The notes under the pieces: generated by a model
Told to the model about the DNA's origin: nothing
The model's input: the letters and a program-made list of their open reading frames with translations, nothing else
Databases searched by the model: none
Translations under genes and position numbers: made by a program
IMG/VR virus record: IMGVR_UViG_3300005337_000032
Location: 1-40,149 of that record
Source: a virus
DNA: 40,149 nt
Reading direction: 5' to 3' (one strand)
Shown here: positions 1-9,003 of the stretch, piece by piece
Position numbering within the stretch: position 1 is the stretch's first letter
How the letters are laid out: each line of letters begins with the position of its first letter

Positions 1-62
1 GTCTCTCGCTGCGCTCCAGTCGTCCACGACCCCCCCTAGACGACGGCGGAGGTGATGACCTC

Positions 63-1307
63 GTGAGCAAGGCGCTGGTGGCCGATCTGCACCCGTTCCC
101 GGGCAACCCGCGGCGCGGCGACGTGCCGACCATCGTGGCGTCCCTGGAACGGCTCGGTCAGTACCGCCCCATCGTGGTGAACGCGGGCACCCTGACGGGC
201 CGGCCGAACGAGGTGCTCGCCGGCAACCACACGCTGCTCGCCGCCCGGGAACTGGGCTGGGTGGAGATCGACATCCACCTGGTCGACGTCGACGAGGACG
301 ACGCTCGGCGGATCGTGGTGGTCGACAACCGCGCGAACGACAAGGCGACGTATGACGACACCGACCTGGTCGCGATCCTCCAAGCCCTGCCGGACCTGGA
401 CGACACCGGCTGGACCCCCGATGAGTTCGAGGCGCTGCTCGCTGGCGTCCGTCCCGAGCCCGACAACGAGGTCGGGGACGAGGCGGACGCCGCCCCGGCG
501 CTACCGCGGGAGGCGGTGACCCAGCCCGGGGACGTGTGGCGGCTCGGGGACTCGGTGCTGGTCTGCGGTGACGCGACGGACCCGCTGGTCTGGGACGCCC
601 TGTTCGACGGGACCGACGCGGTCGCGGACGCGATGTGGACGGACCCGCCGTACGGGGTCGAGTACACCGGCGGCACCGCGGAGGGTCTGACGATCCAGAA
701 CGACACCGCGGCCGGGCTGCGGGACCTGCTCGACGGGGCGTTCGGCGGTGCGCGCGAGCGGCTGCGCCCGGGAGCCCCGTGGTACATCGCGCACGCCGAC
801 CGGCAGCGGCTGACCTTCGAGCACGCCGCCCGCGAGGCGGGCTTCCTGGTCCGGCAGACCCTGATCTGGGTCAAGAACGCAATGGTGCTCGGGCACAGCG
901 ACTACCACTACCGGCACGAGCCGATCCTGTACGGCTTCACCGGCGGCTACGAGGGTCGGCTCGGTCGCGGCGGCCCTGGATGGTGGGGGAACAACGCGCA
1001 GGTCAGCGTGTTCGAGGTGCCCAAGCCGCAGGTGAGCGCGGACCACCCGACGATGAAGCCGGTCGCGCTGATCCTGGGCATGCTGACCAACTCGGTCAAG
1101 CCGCACGGGGTGGTCTTGGACCCGTTCGCGGGCTCCGGTTCGACCCTGATCGCGGCCCTGCACCGGCACTGCACCGCCCGACTGATCGAACTGGAACCCC
1201 GGTACTGCGACGTGATCTGCGCCAGGTACCAGATGTTCACCGGCCAGCAGCCCGTCCGGGACGGCGTGGCCGTCGACTTCCCGGCGCAACCGGTGGTGGC
1301 AGCGTGA
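63..1307 (+). CDS. ParB-like nuclease domain fused to adenine/cytosine-N4 DNA methyltransferase
   Basis: A 414-aa protein. Residues about 1-110 resemble the ParB/Srx-like domain found at the front of many phage methylases (NPRRGD near the start, then a GNHTLLAARELGW segment). Residues about 155-395 are an amino-methyltransferase: DPPY at 194-197 (catalytic motif IV) precedes the SAM-binding DPFAGSGST motif at about 353-361, the beta-class order. It would methylate exocyclic amines of phage or host DNA, perhaps as protection from host restriction. The GTG start is supported by GGAGGT at 48-53, nine bases upstream. Its stop overlaps the next GTG, so it opens the packaging operon. Family call is firm; target sequence and purpose are not visible. 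Confidence 0.9.
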   Translation: MSKALVADLHPFPGNPRRGDVPTIVASLERLGQYRPIVVNAGTLTGRPNEVLAGNHTLLAARELGWVEIDIHLVDVDEDDARRIVVVDNRANDKATYDDTDLVAILQALPDLDDTGWTPDEFEALLAGVRPEPDNEVGDEADAAPALPREAVTQPGDVWRLGDSVLVCGDATDPLVWDALFDGTDAVADAMWTDPPYGVEYTGGTAEGLTIQNDTAAGLRDLLDGAFGGARERLRPGAPWYIAHADRQRLTFEHAAREAGFLVRQTLIWVKNAMVLGHSDYHYRHEPILYGFTGGYEGRLGRGGPGWWGNNAQVSVFEVPKPQVSADHPTMKPVALILGMLTNSVKPHGVVLDPFAGSGSTLIAALHRHCTARLIELEPRYCDVICARYQMFTGQQPVRDGVAVDFPAQPVVAA

Positions 1308-1789
1308 CGGCCCGCGCGAACAACGGTGCGAAGGCGGCACCACCGTCGCTGCGGCTGCTGAAGGGCTACGTTGACACCTCCGGGCAGGCCCGCAACCCCG
1401 ACGGCACCCCGATCCCGACCCCGCCGCCGTACGTGCGCCTGCCTCCGGTCAAGCCGGAGACGCTGTCGCCGGACGCGGCCCGGATGTGGGACCTGGTGGT
1501 GCCGGAACTGACCCGGGTGGAGTTGCTGAAGCCGCTGGACGGGCCGTCCTTGGAGATGGCCTGCGAGACGTACTCGCGCTGGTGCGAGGCGGTGCGGTGG
1601 CGACGCGAGCGGGGAGTGCTCGCGTCCAACTCCCAGGGCGTCGTGGTCGCCCCGTGGGCGCGGGTCGAGCAGGAAGCCTCCCGGGAGTTCCGCGGGTGGT
1701 GCGCGGAGTACGGGCTGACCCCCGCCGCCGAGAACAAGGTCGGCAAGGTGGGGCCGGCAAGTGACGACGACAACCCGTTCGACACCTAA
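1304..1789 (+). CDS. terminase small subunit (P27-like)
   Basis: A 161-aa protein starting at a GTG that overlaps the methyltransferase stop by 4 bp. It reads as a P27-type small terminase: a proline-rich N-terminus, then a helical region (DAARMWDLVVPEL, LEMACETYSRWCEAV) and a conserved tail with EFRGWCAEYGLTP. Small subunits recognise the packaging site and load the large subunit. It overlaps the large terminase by 29 bp, as is common. The assignment rests on the helical pattern and its place directly before an obvious large terminase. Confidence 0.85.
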   Translation: MTARANNGAKAAPPSLRLLKGYVDTSGQARNPDGTPIPTPPPYVRLPPVKPETLSPDAARMWDLVVPELTRVELLKPLDGPSLEMACETYSRWCEAVRWRRERGVLASNSQGVVVAPWARVEQEASREFRGWCAEYGLTPAAENKVGKVGPASDDDNPFDT

Positions 1790-3488
1790 GTCCGTCCTCG
1801 ACCGCCTGAAGATCAGCCCGGAGGTCGGGTGGTACCTCGACCAGCGCGGCATCGCGCTGCCGGACACCCCGCCGAAGGTCAAGACGCCCGAACCGCGGGC
1901 CGTCAAGGGGGCCAGGTTCGACCCGGCGCGCGTGGACCGGGTGCTGGCGGCGTTCCGCCGGTTGCAGCACGTCGCCGGGCAGTGGGCCGGGCACCCGTTC
2001 GTGCCGGACCCGTGGGAGGTCGCCTACATCCTGGCCCCGACGTTCGGCTGGGTGCGCTACGACGACGAGGCCGGCGACTGGGTGCGGATCATCCGCGACC
2101 TGTACGTCGACATCCCGCGCAAGAACGGCAAGAGCCTGCTGTGCGCGGCCATCGCGATCTACATGGCGTGCGCCGACGGGGAGCAAGGTGCCCAGGTCGT
2201 CACCGCGGCGACCACCCAGGACCAGGCACGGTTCGTGTTCACCCCGATCCGGACCCTCGCGGAGAAGTCCCCGGCGCTGCGGAGCGCGGTCAAGGCGTAC
2301 CAGACCAAGGTCGTGCACCCGAGGTCAGGGTCGTACATCGAGGTGATCTCGTCTGTGGCGGACGCCCAGCACGGGGCGAACATCCACTGCTGCATCATCG
2401 ACGAACTGCACGTACACCGGACCGCGGACCTGGTCGAGACGTTGGAGACCGGCCGCGGGTCGCGCACCCAGCCGCTGTCCGTGATCATCACGACCGCCGA
2501 CTCCGGCCGGCGCAACACGATCTACGACCGCAAGCGCGACTACGTCGAGCGGCTGTCCCGGCGGTCCATCCGGGACCAGAACACCTACGGCGTGGTGTGG
2601 GCGGCCGACCGGGGCGACGACCCGTTCGCGGAGGCCACCTGGCGCAAGGCGAACCCCGGGTACGGCGTCTCGCCGTCCCGGGCAGCCCTCGCGGCGGCGG
2701 CGGCGAAGGCGAAGAACAGCCCGGCGGACCTGAGCCAGTTCCTGCGACTGCACCTGGGCATCCGCACCAAGCAGGAGACCCGGTTCATCACCCTGGACGC
2801 CTGGGACGCCAACGCCGGGATGGCCGTCGTGGAGGCGCAAATGACCGGCCGGGTCGCCTACGGCGGGCTCGACCTGGCGTCGGTGTCGGACATGACCGCG
2901 CTGTGCTGGCTGTTCCCGCGCGGCCCCGACGCCGGGTTCGACGTGCTGTGGCGGTTCTGGGTGCCGGAGGAGTCGATCCCTCGGCTCGACGACCGCACCG
3001 CCGGGATGGCGACGGTCTGGGTCCGCGACGGGTGGCTGGACGTCACCCCCGGCAACGTCACCGACTACGCCTACGTGCGCGCCACCGTGAACGAGGACCG
3101 AGAGCGGTTCGACGTGCACTCCGTCGCGTTCGACATGTGGAACGCCTCGCAGTTGTCCATCGACCTGATGGCCGACGGCCTGGCGATGCAGAAGGTCGGA
3201 CAGGGCTACGCGTCCATGTCCGCTCCGCTCAAGGAAATCCAGCGGCTCCTGATGACCGGCACGCCGGCCAAGCCGATGCTCCGGCACGGCGGCAACCCGG
3301 TGATGCGCTGGATGACCGACAACCTGACCGTGGCGATGGACCCGGCCGGCAACGTCAAACCGGACCGGGCGAGCGCCACCGACAAGATCGACGGCTGGGC
3401 GGCCCTGGTGGACGCCATGTCGACGGCCATGACCTCACCGTCGCCCAAGGCCAGCGCGTACACCGAGCGTGGCCTGCGCGTGGTGTGA
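1761..3488 (+). CDS. terL: terminase large subunit
   Basis: A 575-aa packaging motor. The ATPase domain carries Walker A in the PRKNGKS stretch at about residues 119-125 and Walker B with catalytic acid in CIIDEL (about 211-216). The C-terminal nuclease domain starts at about residue 368 with GGLDLASVSD, whose first aspartate (371) should bind metal. It pumps DNA into proheads and cuts concatemers. The GTG start lies inside the small subunit gene; length is normal. Confident from motifs and position. Confidence 0.96.
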   Translation: MTTTTRSTPKSVLDRLKISPEVGWYLDQRGIALPDTPPKVKTPEPRAVKGARFDPARVDRVLAAFRRLQHVAGQWAGHPFVPDPWEVAYILAPTFGWVRYDDEAGDWVRIIRDLYVDIPRKNGKSLLCAAIAIYMACADGEQGAQVVTAATTQDQARFVFTPIRTLAEKSPALRSAVKAYQTKVVHPRSGSYIEVISSVADAQHGANIHCCIIDELHVHRTADLVETLETGRGSRTQPLSVIITTADSGRRNTIYDRKRDYVERLSRRSIRDQNTYGVVWAADRGDDPFAEATWRKANPGYGVSPSRAALAAAAAKAKNSPADLSQFLRLHLGIRTKQETRFITLDAWDANAGMAVVEAQMTGRVAYGGLDLASVSDMTALCWLFPRGPDAGFDVLWRFWVPEESIPRLDDRTAGMATVWVRDGWLDVTPGNVTDYAYVRATVNEDRERFDVHSVAFDMWNASQLSIDLMADGLAMQKVGQGYASMSAPLKEIQRLLMTGTPAKPMLRHGGNPVMRWMTDNLTVAMDPAGNVKPDRASATDKIDGWAALVDAMSTAMTSPSPKASAYTERGLRVV

Positions 3489-3498
3489 GGGGGTGCGC

Positions 3499-3711
3499 GT
3501 GTCGACCAGGGCTCTGCGGCGTCATCTCGGCTCGGAGGTCATCGTCAACGTCGCCGAAGGTGACGAGCGCGCGTTCCGCGGCACGCTCGCCGGAGTCACC
3601 AGCGAGCACCTGACCCTCCGCGACGCGCAGGTCGTCAGCCCGCGAGGTGCGCCGCTCGGCGGCCTCGCGGTCATCCCGTTGATGAACGTGACCTGGGTGC
3701 AGGTGATGTGA
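3499..3711 (+). CDS. small Sm/LSm-like SH3-fold protein between terminase and portal
   Basis: A 70-aa protein. The pattern EVIVNVAEGDERAFRGTLAG followed by VTSEHLTLRDAQVV resembles an Sm-fold strand order (a charged turn, then F-x-G-x-L and H-L-x-L-x-D-A). The start is placed at GTG 3499 because the GAGGGGG run at 3487-3493 is well spaced for it; GTG 3493 in the same frame is an alternative adding two residues. It sits between large terminase and portal and is presumably co-translated with them. No role is known to me; a head-assembly or nucleic-acid-binding role is conjecture. Confidence 0.75.
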   Translation: MSTRALRRHLGSEVIVNVAEGDERAFRGTLAGVTSEHLTLRDAQVVSPRGAPLGGLAVIPLMNVTWVQVM

Positions 3712-3712
3712 G

Positions 3713-5734
3713 GTGGCCTACCAGCCGCGGTCCGGGGACATCATCTCGCTGTCGGACGAGAAGGCCGGCGCGCTCACCATGAGCGTCCCGCTCTACAACT
3801 GGCCCGGGGACTCCACCGACCCGGCGCAGATGTGGAACGAGCAGTCCGCGGTCCGGATCGTCACGAACTACATCGCGCGCAAGGTGTCCGCGGTCCCGTT
3901 CCACCTCTACAAGCGGGTCTCCGACACCGACCGGGAGCGGATCACCGACTCGCCGGTTGCCCGGCTGCTGCGCCGGCCGGCACCGGGGCGCGGCTGGTCG
4001 CGGTTCGCCGAGCAGTTGGTCCTGGACATGACCGTGCTCGACCGGTGGGCCTGCCTGATCAGCGCGGACGAGGACGGCCCGTACCTCGAACACCTGCCGG
4101 CCAACCAGGTCGCCATCGTCACCACCCGCGGCGTGCCGCAGGCGGTCCGGGTGTACGCGGCCGGCACCACCGCCGGCACCGGGTACATCGACGTGCCGCT
4201 GGACCGGATGCTGTTCGACGTCGCACCCCAGGTGATCCCGGCCCGGCTCGACCAGGGCAACCCGCGGCTGACCACCCTGTCGTCGATGTTCGCGGAGTTG
4301 GACGAGACGGGTGCGTGGCGGCGCGCCGTGGCAGCGAACGGCCCGCAGGTGCCTGCCGTGATCGAGCGACCGGTGGACGCCCCGCAGTGGTCCGACGAGG
4401 CGTGGACGCGCTTCAAGACGTCCTGGGACGAGTTCAAGCGGGGCGGCGGCAAGGAAGGTGGCACGCCCGTCCTCGAAGACGGGATGGCGCTGCACGAGGT
4501 GAAGGTCTTCACCCCGGACGACGCCTCGGCGTCCGCGTCGCTGCGCAAGATGACCATCGAGGAAGCCGCGATGCTGTTCGGCATCCCCCCGGAACTGGTC
4601 GGGGTGCGACCCGGGAACTACTCGAACGTGCAGGCGTTCCGCGAGGTCGAGTACGTCGACGTGCTCGGGTCGTGGGTGACGAACCTGGAAGCGGCGTTCA
4701 ACCTCGGCCTGGACGCCGCCGGCCTGCTCGACCCGCTGGAGTACGTCGAGGCGAACGTCGAGTCCCGGCTGAAGGGCGCGTTCGAGGAGCAGGCGCAGGT
4801 GCTCTCCTCGTCCGTCGGTGCACCGTGGATGACCCGCAACGAGGCCCGCGCTCGGCAGAACCTGCCCGCCATCGAAGGTGGCGACGAGATCATCACCCCG
4901 CTCAACGTGCTCGTCGGCGGCCAACCCAACCCGCGGACCCTCGTCGAGGAGCAGGCACCGCTGCCACCAGCGAGCGGCGACGAGGACAGCACCCCGGAGC
5001 AGGACGGCGGCGAGAAGGCGCTGGCCTACCCGTGGGAGTCCGGCTGGCCGGAGATCGTCACCGAGTCGAACGGGCTGAAGCGCGACCTGGACCGGTTCTG
5101 GAAGGCGCAGCACGCGCGGCTCGTGCAGGCGGCATCCACCATCGAGTCGAACGGCGGCCTGAAGGCGGCCGGCCCCGGTCGCAAGTCGGCGTCCACCACC
5201 GAGTGGGTGCTCGCCCAGGAAGACCTGGACCGCATCCTGCTCTACCGGGCGGGGACGATCACGGACGCCGGTGCGAACCAGGTGCTGGCGACCTACAACC
5301 CGCTGTCGGAAGGGTTCGACCCGGCGCAGATGCAGGCGTGGGCGAACACCGCCGGGCTGAACAACGCAGCGCTGTGGTCGGAGGCGCTCAGCCAGCGGAT
5401 CGCCGAACTGCTGGTCGCGGACGACGACCTGTGGGAGGCGTTCCTCGCCGACCCCGCTGGCGGCAAGGCGATGATCGACCGCTACGCGCGGACGTGGTCG
5501 ACGGAGTTCGCCGAGTTCGGCCGGCACGACGCGGCCCGCGCCTCCGGCCTGCAGTTCAAGACGTGGCGGACGGTCTCGACCAACCCGCGGTCCAGCCACT
5601 CGGCGCTGTCCGGCGTGACGGTGCCCATCAACGAGGCGTTCTCGAACGGCTGCGCCTATCCCGGCGACTGGCGTGGCGGCGCGGACGAGGTCGCCAACTG
5701 CCGGTGCCGCGTCGACTACTCCACCGGGCAGTGA
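3713..5734 (+). CDS. portal protein with C-terminal MuF domain
   Basis: A 673-aa fusion. Residues about 1-400 are an HK97-type portal (NEQSAVRIVTNYIARKVSAVPFHLY near the start; KMTIEEAAMLFGIPPELVG and YSNVQAFREVEYVDVL in the clip/stem region). Residues about 430-670 resemble the MuF/SPP1 gp7 head morphogenesis domain, ending in PRSSHSALSG, GCAYPGDWRGG and a final NCRCRV. The portal forms the ring through which DNA passes; MuF domains bring minor head proteins or effectors into the capsid. The GTG start has an AGGTGAT ribosome site. The fusion in one reading frame shows no sign of error. Confidence 0.93.
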   Translation: MAYQPRSGDIISLSDEKAGALTMSVPLYNWPGDSTDPAQMWNEQSAVRIVTNYIARKVSAVPFHLYKRVSDTDRERITDSPVARLLRRPAPGRGWSRFAEQLVLDMTVLDRWACLISADEDGPYLEHLPANQVAIVTTRGVPQAVRVYAAGTTAGTGYIDVPLDRMLFDVAPQVIPARLDQGNPRLTTLSSMFAELDETGAWRRAVAANGPQVPAVIERPVDAPQWSDEAWTRFKTSWDEFKRGGGKEGGTPVLEDGMALHEVKVFTPDDASASASLRKMTIEEAAMLFGIPPELVGVRPGNYSNVQAFREVEYVDVLGSWVTNLEAAFNLGLDAAGLLDPLEYVEANVESRLKGAFEEQAQVLSSSVGAPWMTRNEARARQNLPAIEGGDEIITPLNVLVGGQPNPRTLVEEQAPLPPASGDEDSTPEQDGGEKALAYPWESGWPEIVTESNGLKRDLDRFWKAQHARLVQAASTIESNGGLKAAGPGRKSASTTEWVLAQEDLDRILLYRAGTITDAGANQVLATYNPLSEGFDPAQMQAWANTAGLNNAALWSEALSQRIAELLVADDDLWEAFLADPAGGKAMIDRYARTWSTEFAEFGRHDAARASGLQFKTWRTVSTNPRSSHSALSGVTVPINEAFSNGCAYPGDWRGGADEVANCRCRVDYSTGQ

Positions 5735-5747
5735 AGGGACCACGGCC

Positions 5748-6542
5748 ATGAGCACCAGCACCATCGCCCGCACCAAGACGGTCCGGGCCTCGATCAAGTC
5801 GACGGGCGCGGACGAGGGCACGGCGCTGGAGGACGGCCAGTTCCGGGCGCTGGTCTCGGTGTTCAACAACGTCGACTCCTACGGCGAGCGGGTCACGCCC
5901 GGCGCGTTCACCGACACCCTGAAGGACTGGGAGACCCGCGGCGACCCGATCCCGGTGATCTGGTCGCACGACTGGGGGAACCCGTTCGCGCACATCGGGC
6001 ACGTCGTGAAGGCCACCGAGACCGACGACGGGCTCGAAGTGATCGGGCAACTCGACGTCGAGGACGAGCGGTCGCTGGCGGCGCAGGTGTACCGGCTGAT
6101 GAAGGGCCGGCGGGTCACCCAGTTCTCGTTCGCCTACGACGTGACGGACGGCGGCTGGGTCAGCGAGAAGAAGTCCACGAGCGACGACGACGGCGAGGAC
6201 GACTCCGGCGACGACGACGACGAGCAGGACGTCTACGAGTTGCGGGCGCTGCGGCTGCACGAGGTCGGGCCGTGCCTGCTCGGGGTGAACCAGTCCACCG
6301 AACTGCTCGACATCAAGGCGCTGGTCCGCGACGAGGTCGTCTCGGCCCTCGCTCGCAGCGCCGTGGCAACCACCATCTCCGGTGCGCAGGTCGCACCGGC
6401 CAAGCAGGGCAGCAGCAGCCAGGTTCATGAACCGCGAGACGGTGCACCGGCCCCGACGCCGGCGGCACCCGCTCCGCCACGCATGCACTCCGCGAGCGTC
6501 CTCGCCCTGATCGACACCCAACTTCCAGAAGGGATCAACTGA
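5748..6542 (+). CDS. prohead protease (HK97 family)
   Basis: A 264-aa protease with the likely triad His74 (WSHDW), Ser127 (QFSFAY) and Glu172 (LHEVGPCLLGVNQST). The N-terminal half has the typical FNNVDSYGERVTPGAF segment. Residues about 144-162 are a very acidic Asp/Glu run, and the C-terminus is Pro/Ala-rich. It would mature the capsid by cleaving the N-terminal region of the next gene product. ATG 5748 is preferred over upstream in-frame codons because AAGGGA lies eight bases before it. Confidence 0.93.
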   Translation: MSTSTIARTKTVRASIKSTGADEGTALEDGQFRALVSVFNNVDSYGERVTPGAFTDTLKDWETRGDPIPVIWSHDWGNPFAHIGHVVKATETDDGLEVIGQLDVEDERSLAAQVYRLMKGRRVTQFSFAYDVTDGGWVSEKKSTSDDDGEDDSGDDDDEQDVYELRALRLHEVGPCLLGVNQSTELLDIKALVRDEVVSALARSAVATTISGAQVAPAKQGSSSQVHEPRDGAPAPTPAAPAPPRMHSASVLALIDTQLPEGIN

Positions 6543-6543
6543 C

Positions 6544-7866
6544 ATGGGTGTGATCGAGACCCTCGAAGCGGAGCGCGTGGACATCGCCAAGGCGCTGCGC
6601 GACCTCGCGGTCAAGGCGGAGCAGGAGAACGGCGGCGTCATCGACGGGCCGCTCCTGGACCAGGTGAACAGCCTGAAGGAGAAGTTCATCGGGAAGGGCT
6701 CCGAGATCGAGCGTGCGCGCTCGCTCGTGGCGACCCACTCCGAGATCGACGCGTTCCTGTCCGACGGGGACGCCGCCGACCTCAACGCCGAGGTGCTGAA
6801 GGGCACCCAGGTCGGGCTCGGCGGCAAGCGCGCCAAGTCCGTGGGTGGCATCTTCACCGGCTCGGACAACTACAAGGCCCTGATGCACCAGTTCCCGAAC
6901 GGGATCGGGGAGACCACCAAGGGCATCAACTCCGGCCCGGTGCAGGTGCCCGGCGGCCTGAAGGCGCTGCTCACCGGTGCCGACCACACCGCGTCGGCCG
7001 GCACCCTGGTGCGGCCCGACTACTACGGGGTGGTGCCGTACCCGACGACGCCGTTCGGGCTGCGCAACCTGATCACGACCGGCACCACCGGCTCGGACAA
7101 GATCGAGTACGCGCAGTACCTGCCGATCACCGCCCCCGGCGGCTCGACGAACAACGCCGCCGTGGTCAAGGAGGCCACGACCGTCGGTGGCACGGACGGC
7201 ACCAAGCCGCAGTCGGACATGAAGTTCAAGAAGGCGTCCGCGGACGTGCTGACCATCGCGCACTGGATCGCCGCCACCAAGCGGGCGCTCTCGGACGCGG
7301 CGCAACTTCGCACGTACATCGACGCGTTCCTCCGGGACGGCATCGCCCGCAAGATCGACGAACTGATCATCAGCGGCGACAAGGACACGCCCACCGCCCC
7401 CGACCAGGAGGAGTGGGACGGCATCCTGAACACCGCCGGTGTGCAGGACGTCCCGTTCGACACCGACGCGGTGACCGTCTCGCGCAAGATCATCACCGCG
7501 GTCACGAACGTCGGTGGCGTCGTCACCGGCTTCGCGGTGTCCCCGGCCGTGGCGGAGAGCATCGACCTCGCCAAGGACGGCAACGACCGCTACCTCGGCA
7601 ACGGTCCGTTCTCGGTGGGACCCAACACGCTGTGGGGGGTGCCGCGGGTCACCGTCTACGGCATCCCGGACGACGTGATCATCGGCGGCCAGTTCACGAC
7701 CTGCATCCTGTGGGACCGCGAGCAGACCACCGTCACCGCGACCGACGCGCACGCGGACTTCTTCGTGCGCAACATCGTCGCCATCCTCGCGGAGGCCCGT
7801 GCGGCGTTCGCGGTGATGAACCCGCAACTGCTCGCCATCGGGCACACCGAGGCCACCACGCCGTAG
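6544..7866 (+). CDS. major capsid protein (HK97 fold) with N-terminal delta/scaffold region
   Basis: A 440-aa protein. Residues 1 to about 105 are helical and charged (LEAERVDIAKALRDLAVKAEQ), as in HK97-type scaffold regions removed by the protease encoded just upstream. The rest has the fold's features: GLRNLITTGTTGSDKIEYAQYLP, the P-domain segment AHWIAATKRALSDAAQLRTYID, then DELIISGDKD, and a C-terminal domain ending in RAAFAVMNPQLLAIGHTEA. ATG follows the protease stop with one base between. Confidence 0.95.
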   Translation: MGVIETLEAERVDIAKALRDLAVKAEQENGGVIDGPLLDQVNSLKEKFIGKGSEIERARSLVATHSEIDAFLSDGDAADLNAEVLKGTQVGLGGKRAKSVGGIFTGSDNYKALMHQFPNGIGETTKGINSGPVQVPGGLKALLTGADHTASAGTLVRPDYYGVVPYPTTPFGLRNLITTGTTGSDKIEYAQYLPITAPGGSTNNAAVVKEATTVGGTDGTKPQSDMKFKKASADVLTIAHWIAATKRALSDAAQLRTYIDAFLRDGIARKIDELIISGDKDTPTAPDQEEWDGILNTAGVQDVPFDTDAVTVSRKIITAVTNVGGVVTGFAVSPAVAESIDLAKDGNDRYLGNGPFSVGPNTLWGVPRVTVYGIPDDVIIGGQFTTCILWDREQTTVTATDAHADFFVRNIVAILAEARAAFAVMNPQLLAIGHTEATTP

Positions 7867-7946
7867 CGGACCGGGCGCAGGGCCGGGGCGGGCGGACGTC
7901 ACCCAACCTCCCCGGCCCTGCGTCCCTCAACCGAAGGGAGCAACCG

Positions 7947-8132
7947 ATGAAGGTCGTCAACGGCATCCGCGTCAAGGACAAGGACGCGACGGAGGACGCC
8001 CCGAGCAAGCGTCGGGACGCCGCCCAGAACAAGGCACGCGGCACCGCGAGCACCAAGGACGTGCCACCGGTGAAGCCGGTCACATCCAGCGACGTGAAGG
8101 GCGACGGCGGTGGACGATCCGCCACTGGCTGA
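7947..8132 (+). CDS. small charged protein after the capsid gene (unknown)
   Basis: A 61-aa, very polar protein (MKVVNGIRVKDKDATEDAPS at the start, ending in a Gly/Ser tail) with no hydrophobic core, so probably disordered. The ATG has a good AAGGGAG ribosome site ten bases upstream. It lies after the capsid gene and overlaps the connector gene by 23 bp. Small proteins here are often head decoration or connector accessories, but nothing in this sequence proves that. Confidence 0.7.
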   Translation: MKVVNGIRVKDKDATEDAPSKRRDAAQNKARGTASTKDVPPVKPVTSSDVKGDGGGRSATG

Positions 8133-8658
8133 CGCGGCCGACCTCGCCATCGCGCTCGGCGTCCCCGTGGGCGACGAGCGCCTCAACCAGGCGCTCGTCG
8201 AGTCCTCGAACCGGTTCCGTGGGGCGGTGCGGCACTACGTCTCCAAGGAGACGCGCACCGTCACGCTGGACGGTCGCGGCTACCGCGCGCTGCGGCTGCC
8301 GTCGCTGAACGTCGACCCGGCCAGCGTGGTCGTCGACGTCGACGACGGCAGCACGCCCGAGGTGATGGTCTCCACGGCCGGCGTCATCGCACGTCGGGAC
8401 GGCGCGGTGTTCCCTGTCGGGTTCGGCAACGTCACGGTGACCTACGACGCGGGCTACCCGGAGGACGCGATCCCCGGGGACATCCAGGCCGCCGTCATCG
8501 ACCAGGCGAAGGTCATCTACACCGCCCAGCGCGGGGTGCAGTCGATGCAGGTCGGCGGGATCAGCCTGGTGCAGTCCACCACCGACACCGTCGGCGTCAC
8601 CCAGCAGTGGGTGGACGTCGTCGCGGCGTACCGGATCAGGGTCGGCGACCGGGCGTGA
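8110..8658 (+). CDS. head-tail connector protein (HK97 gp6-like adaptor)
   Basis: A 182-aa protein starting at GTG inside the preceding gene. It has a helical N-terminus (DAADLAIALGVPVGDERLNQALVESSNRF), a beta-rich middle (TVTLDGRGYRALRLPSLNVDP) and a helical C-terminus (DIQAAVIDQAKVIYTA), the pattern of adaptor proteins that sit under the portal. First gene of the neck cassette. The family call is from pattern and gene order. Confidence 0.8.
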   Translation: MDDPPLADAADLAIALGVPVGDERLNQALVESSNRFRGAVRHYVSKETRTVTLDGRGYRALRLPSLNVDPASVVVDVDDGSTPEVMVSTAGVIARRDGAVFPVGFGNVTVTYDAGYPEDAIPGDIQAAVIDQAKVIYTAQRGVQSMQVGGISLVQSTTDTVGVTQQWVDVVAAYRIRVGDRA

Positions 8659-9002
8659 TCTTCACCCAGCACCTGACGCGGCTGCGCGTCGCGACCCGCG
8701 TCACCCGCGGCGGGGACGTGGTGCCGGACTGGTCGCTGGAACCGGACGCGCTGGAGATCGACCGGGTGTCCGTGCAGCCGTCCAGCCAGCAGGAGGCCGT
8801 CACCGAGTCCTCCAACGTCCGCTCCCAGCGGTGGCGGGTGCTGTCCGCACCCGGCACCTGGCCGGACGTGCGAGCACAGGACCGGGTGCTGTTCGACGGG
8901 AACACCTTCGAGGTCGAGGGTGACGTCGCGGCCTGGCCGAACCCGTGGAACGGCGAGGTGCACCACGTCGAGTTCGGCATGTACCGCGTCGAGGGCGGCT
9001 GA
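8655..9002 (+). CDS. head closure / stopper protein
   Basis: A 115-aa beta-rich protein starting at a GTG that overlaps the previous stop by 4 bp. Features such as RWRVLSAPGTWPDVRAQDRVLFDGNTFEVEGD and WPNPWNG-EVHHVEF resemble the phage stopper fold, in which a loop closes the channel after packaging. Position two in the neck cassette fits. Moderate confidence in the exact role. Confidence 0.72.
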   Translation: MIFTQHLTRLRVATRVTRGGDVVPDWSLEPDALEIDRVSVQPSSQQEAVTESSNVRSQRWRVLSAPGTWPDVRAQDRVLFDGNTFEVEGDVAAWPNPWNGEVHHVEFGMYRVEGG

Positions 9003-9003
9003 C

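Noticed and set aside
21-42. Family II operator near the left edge (CGTCCACG ... CCTAGACG)
   Set aside because: The two halves are separated by six bases rather than three, and no tandem partner or -10 is visible; kept out of the operator family.
3671-5869. Long reverse-strand open frame of 732 codons opposite the portal gene
   Set aside because: It is Arg/Pro/Gly/Val-rich low-complexity translation caused by high third-position GC on the coding strand, and it lies wholly opposite a clear portal gene.
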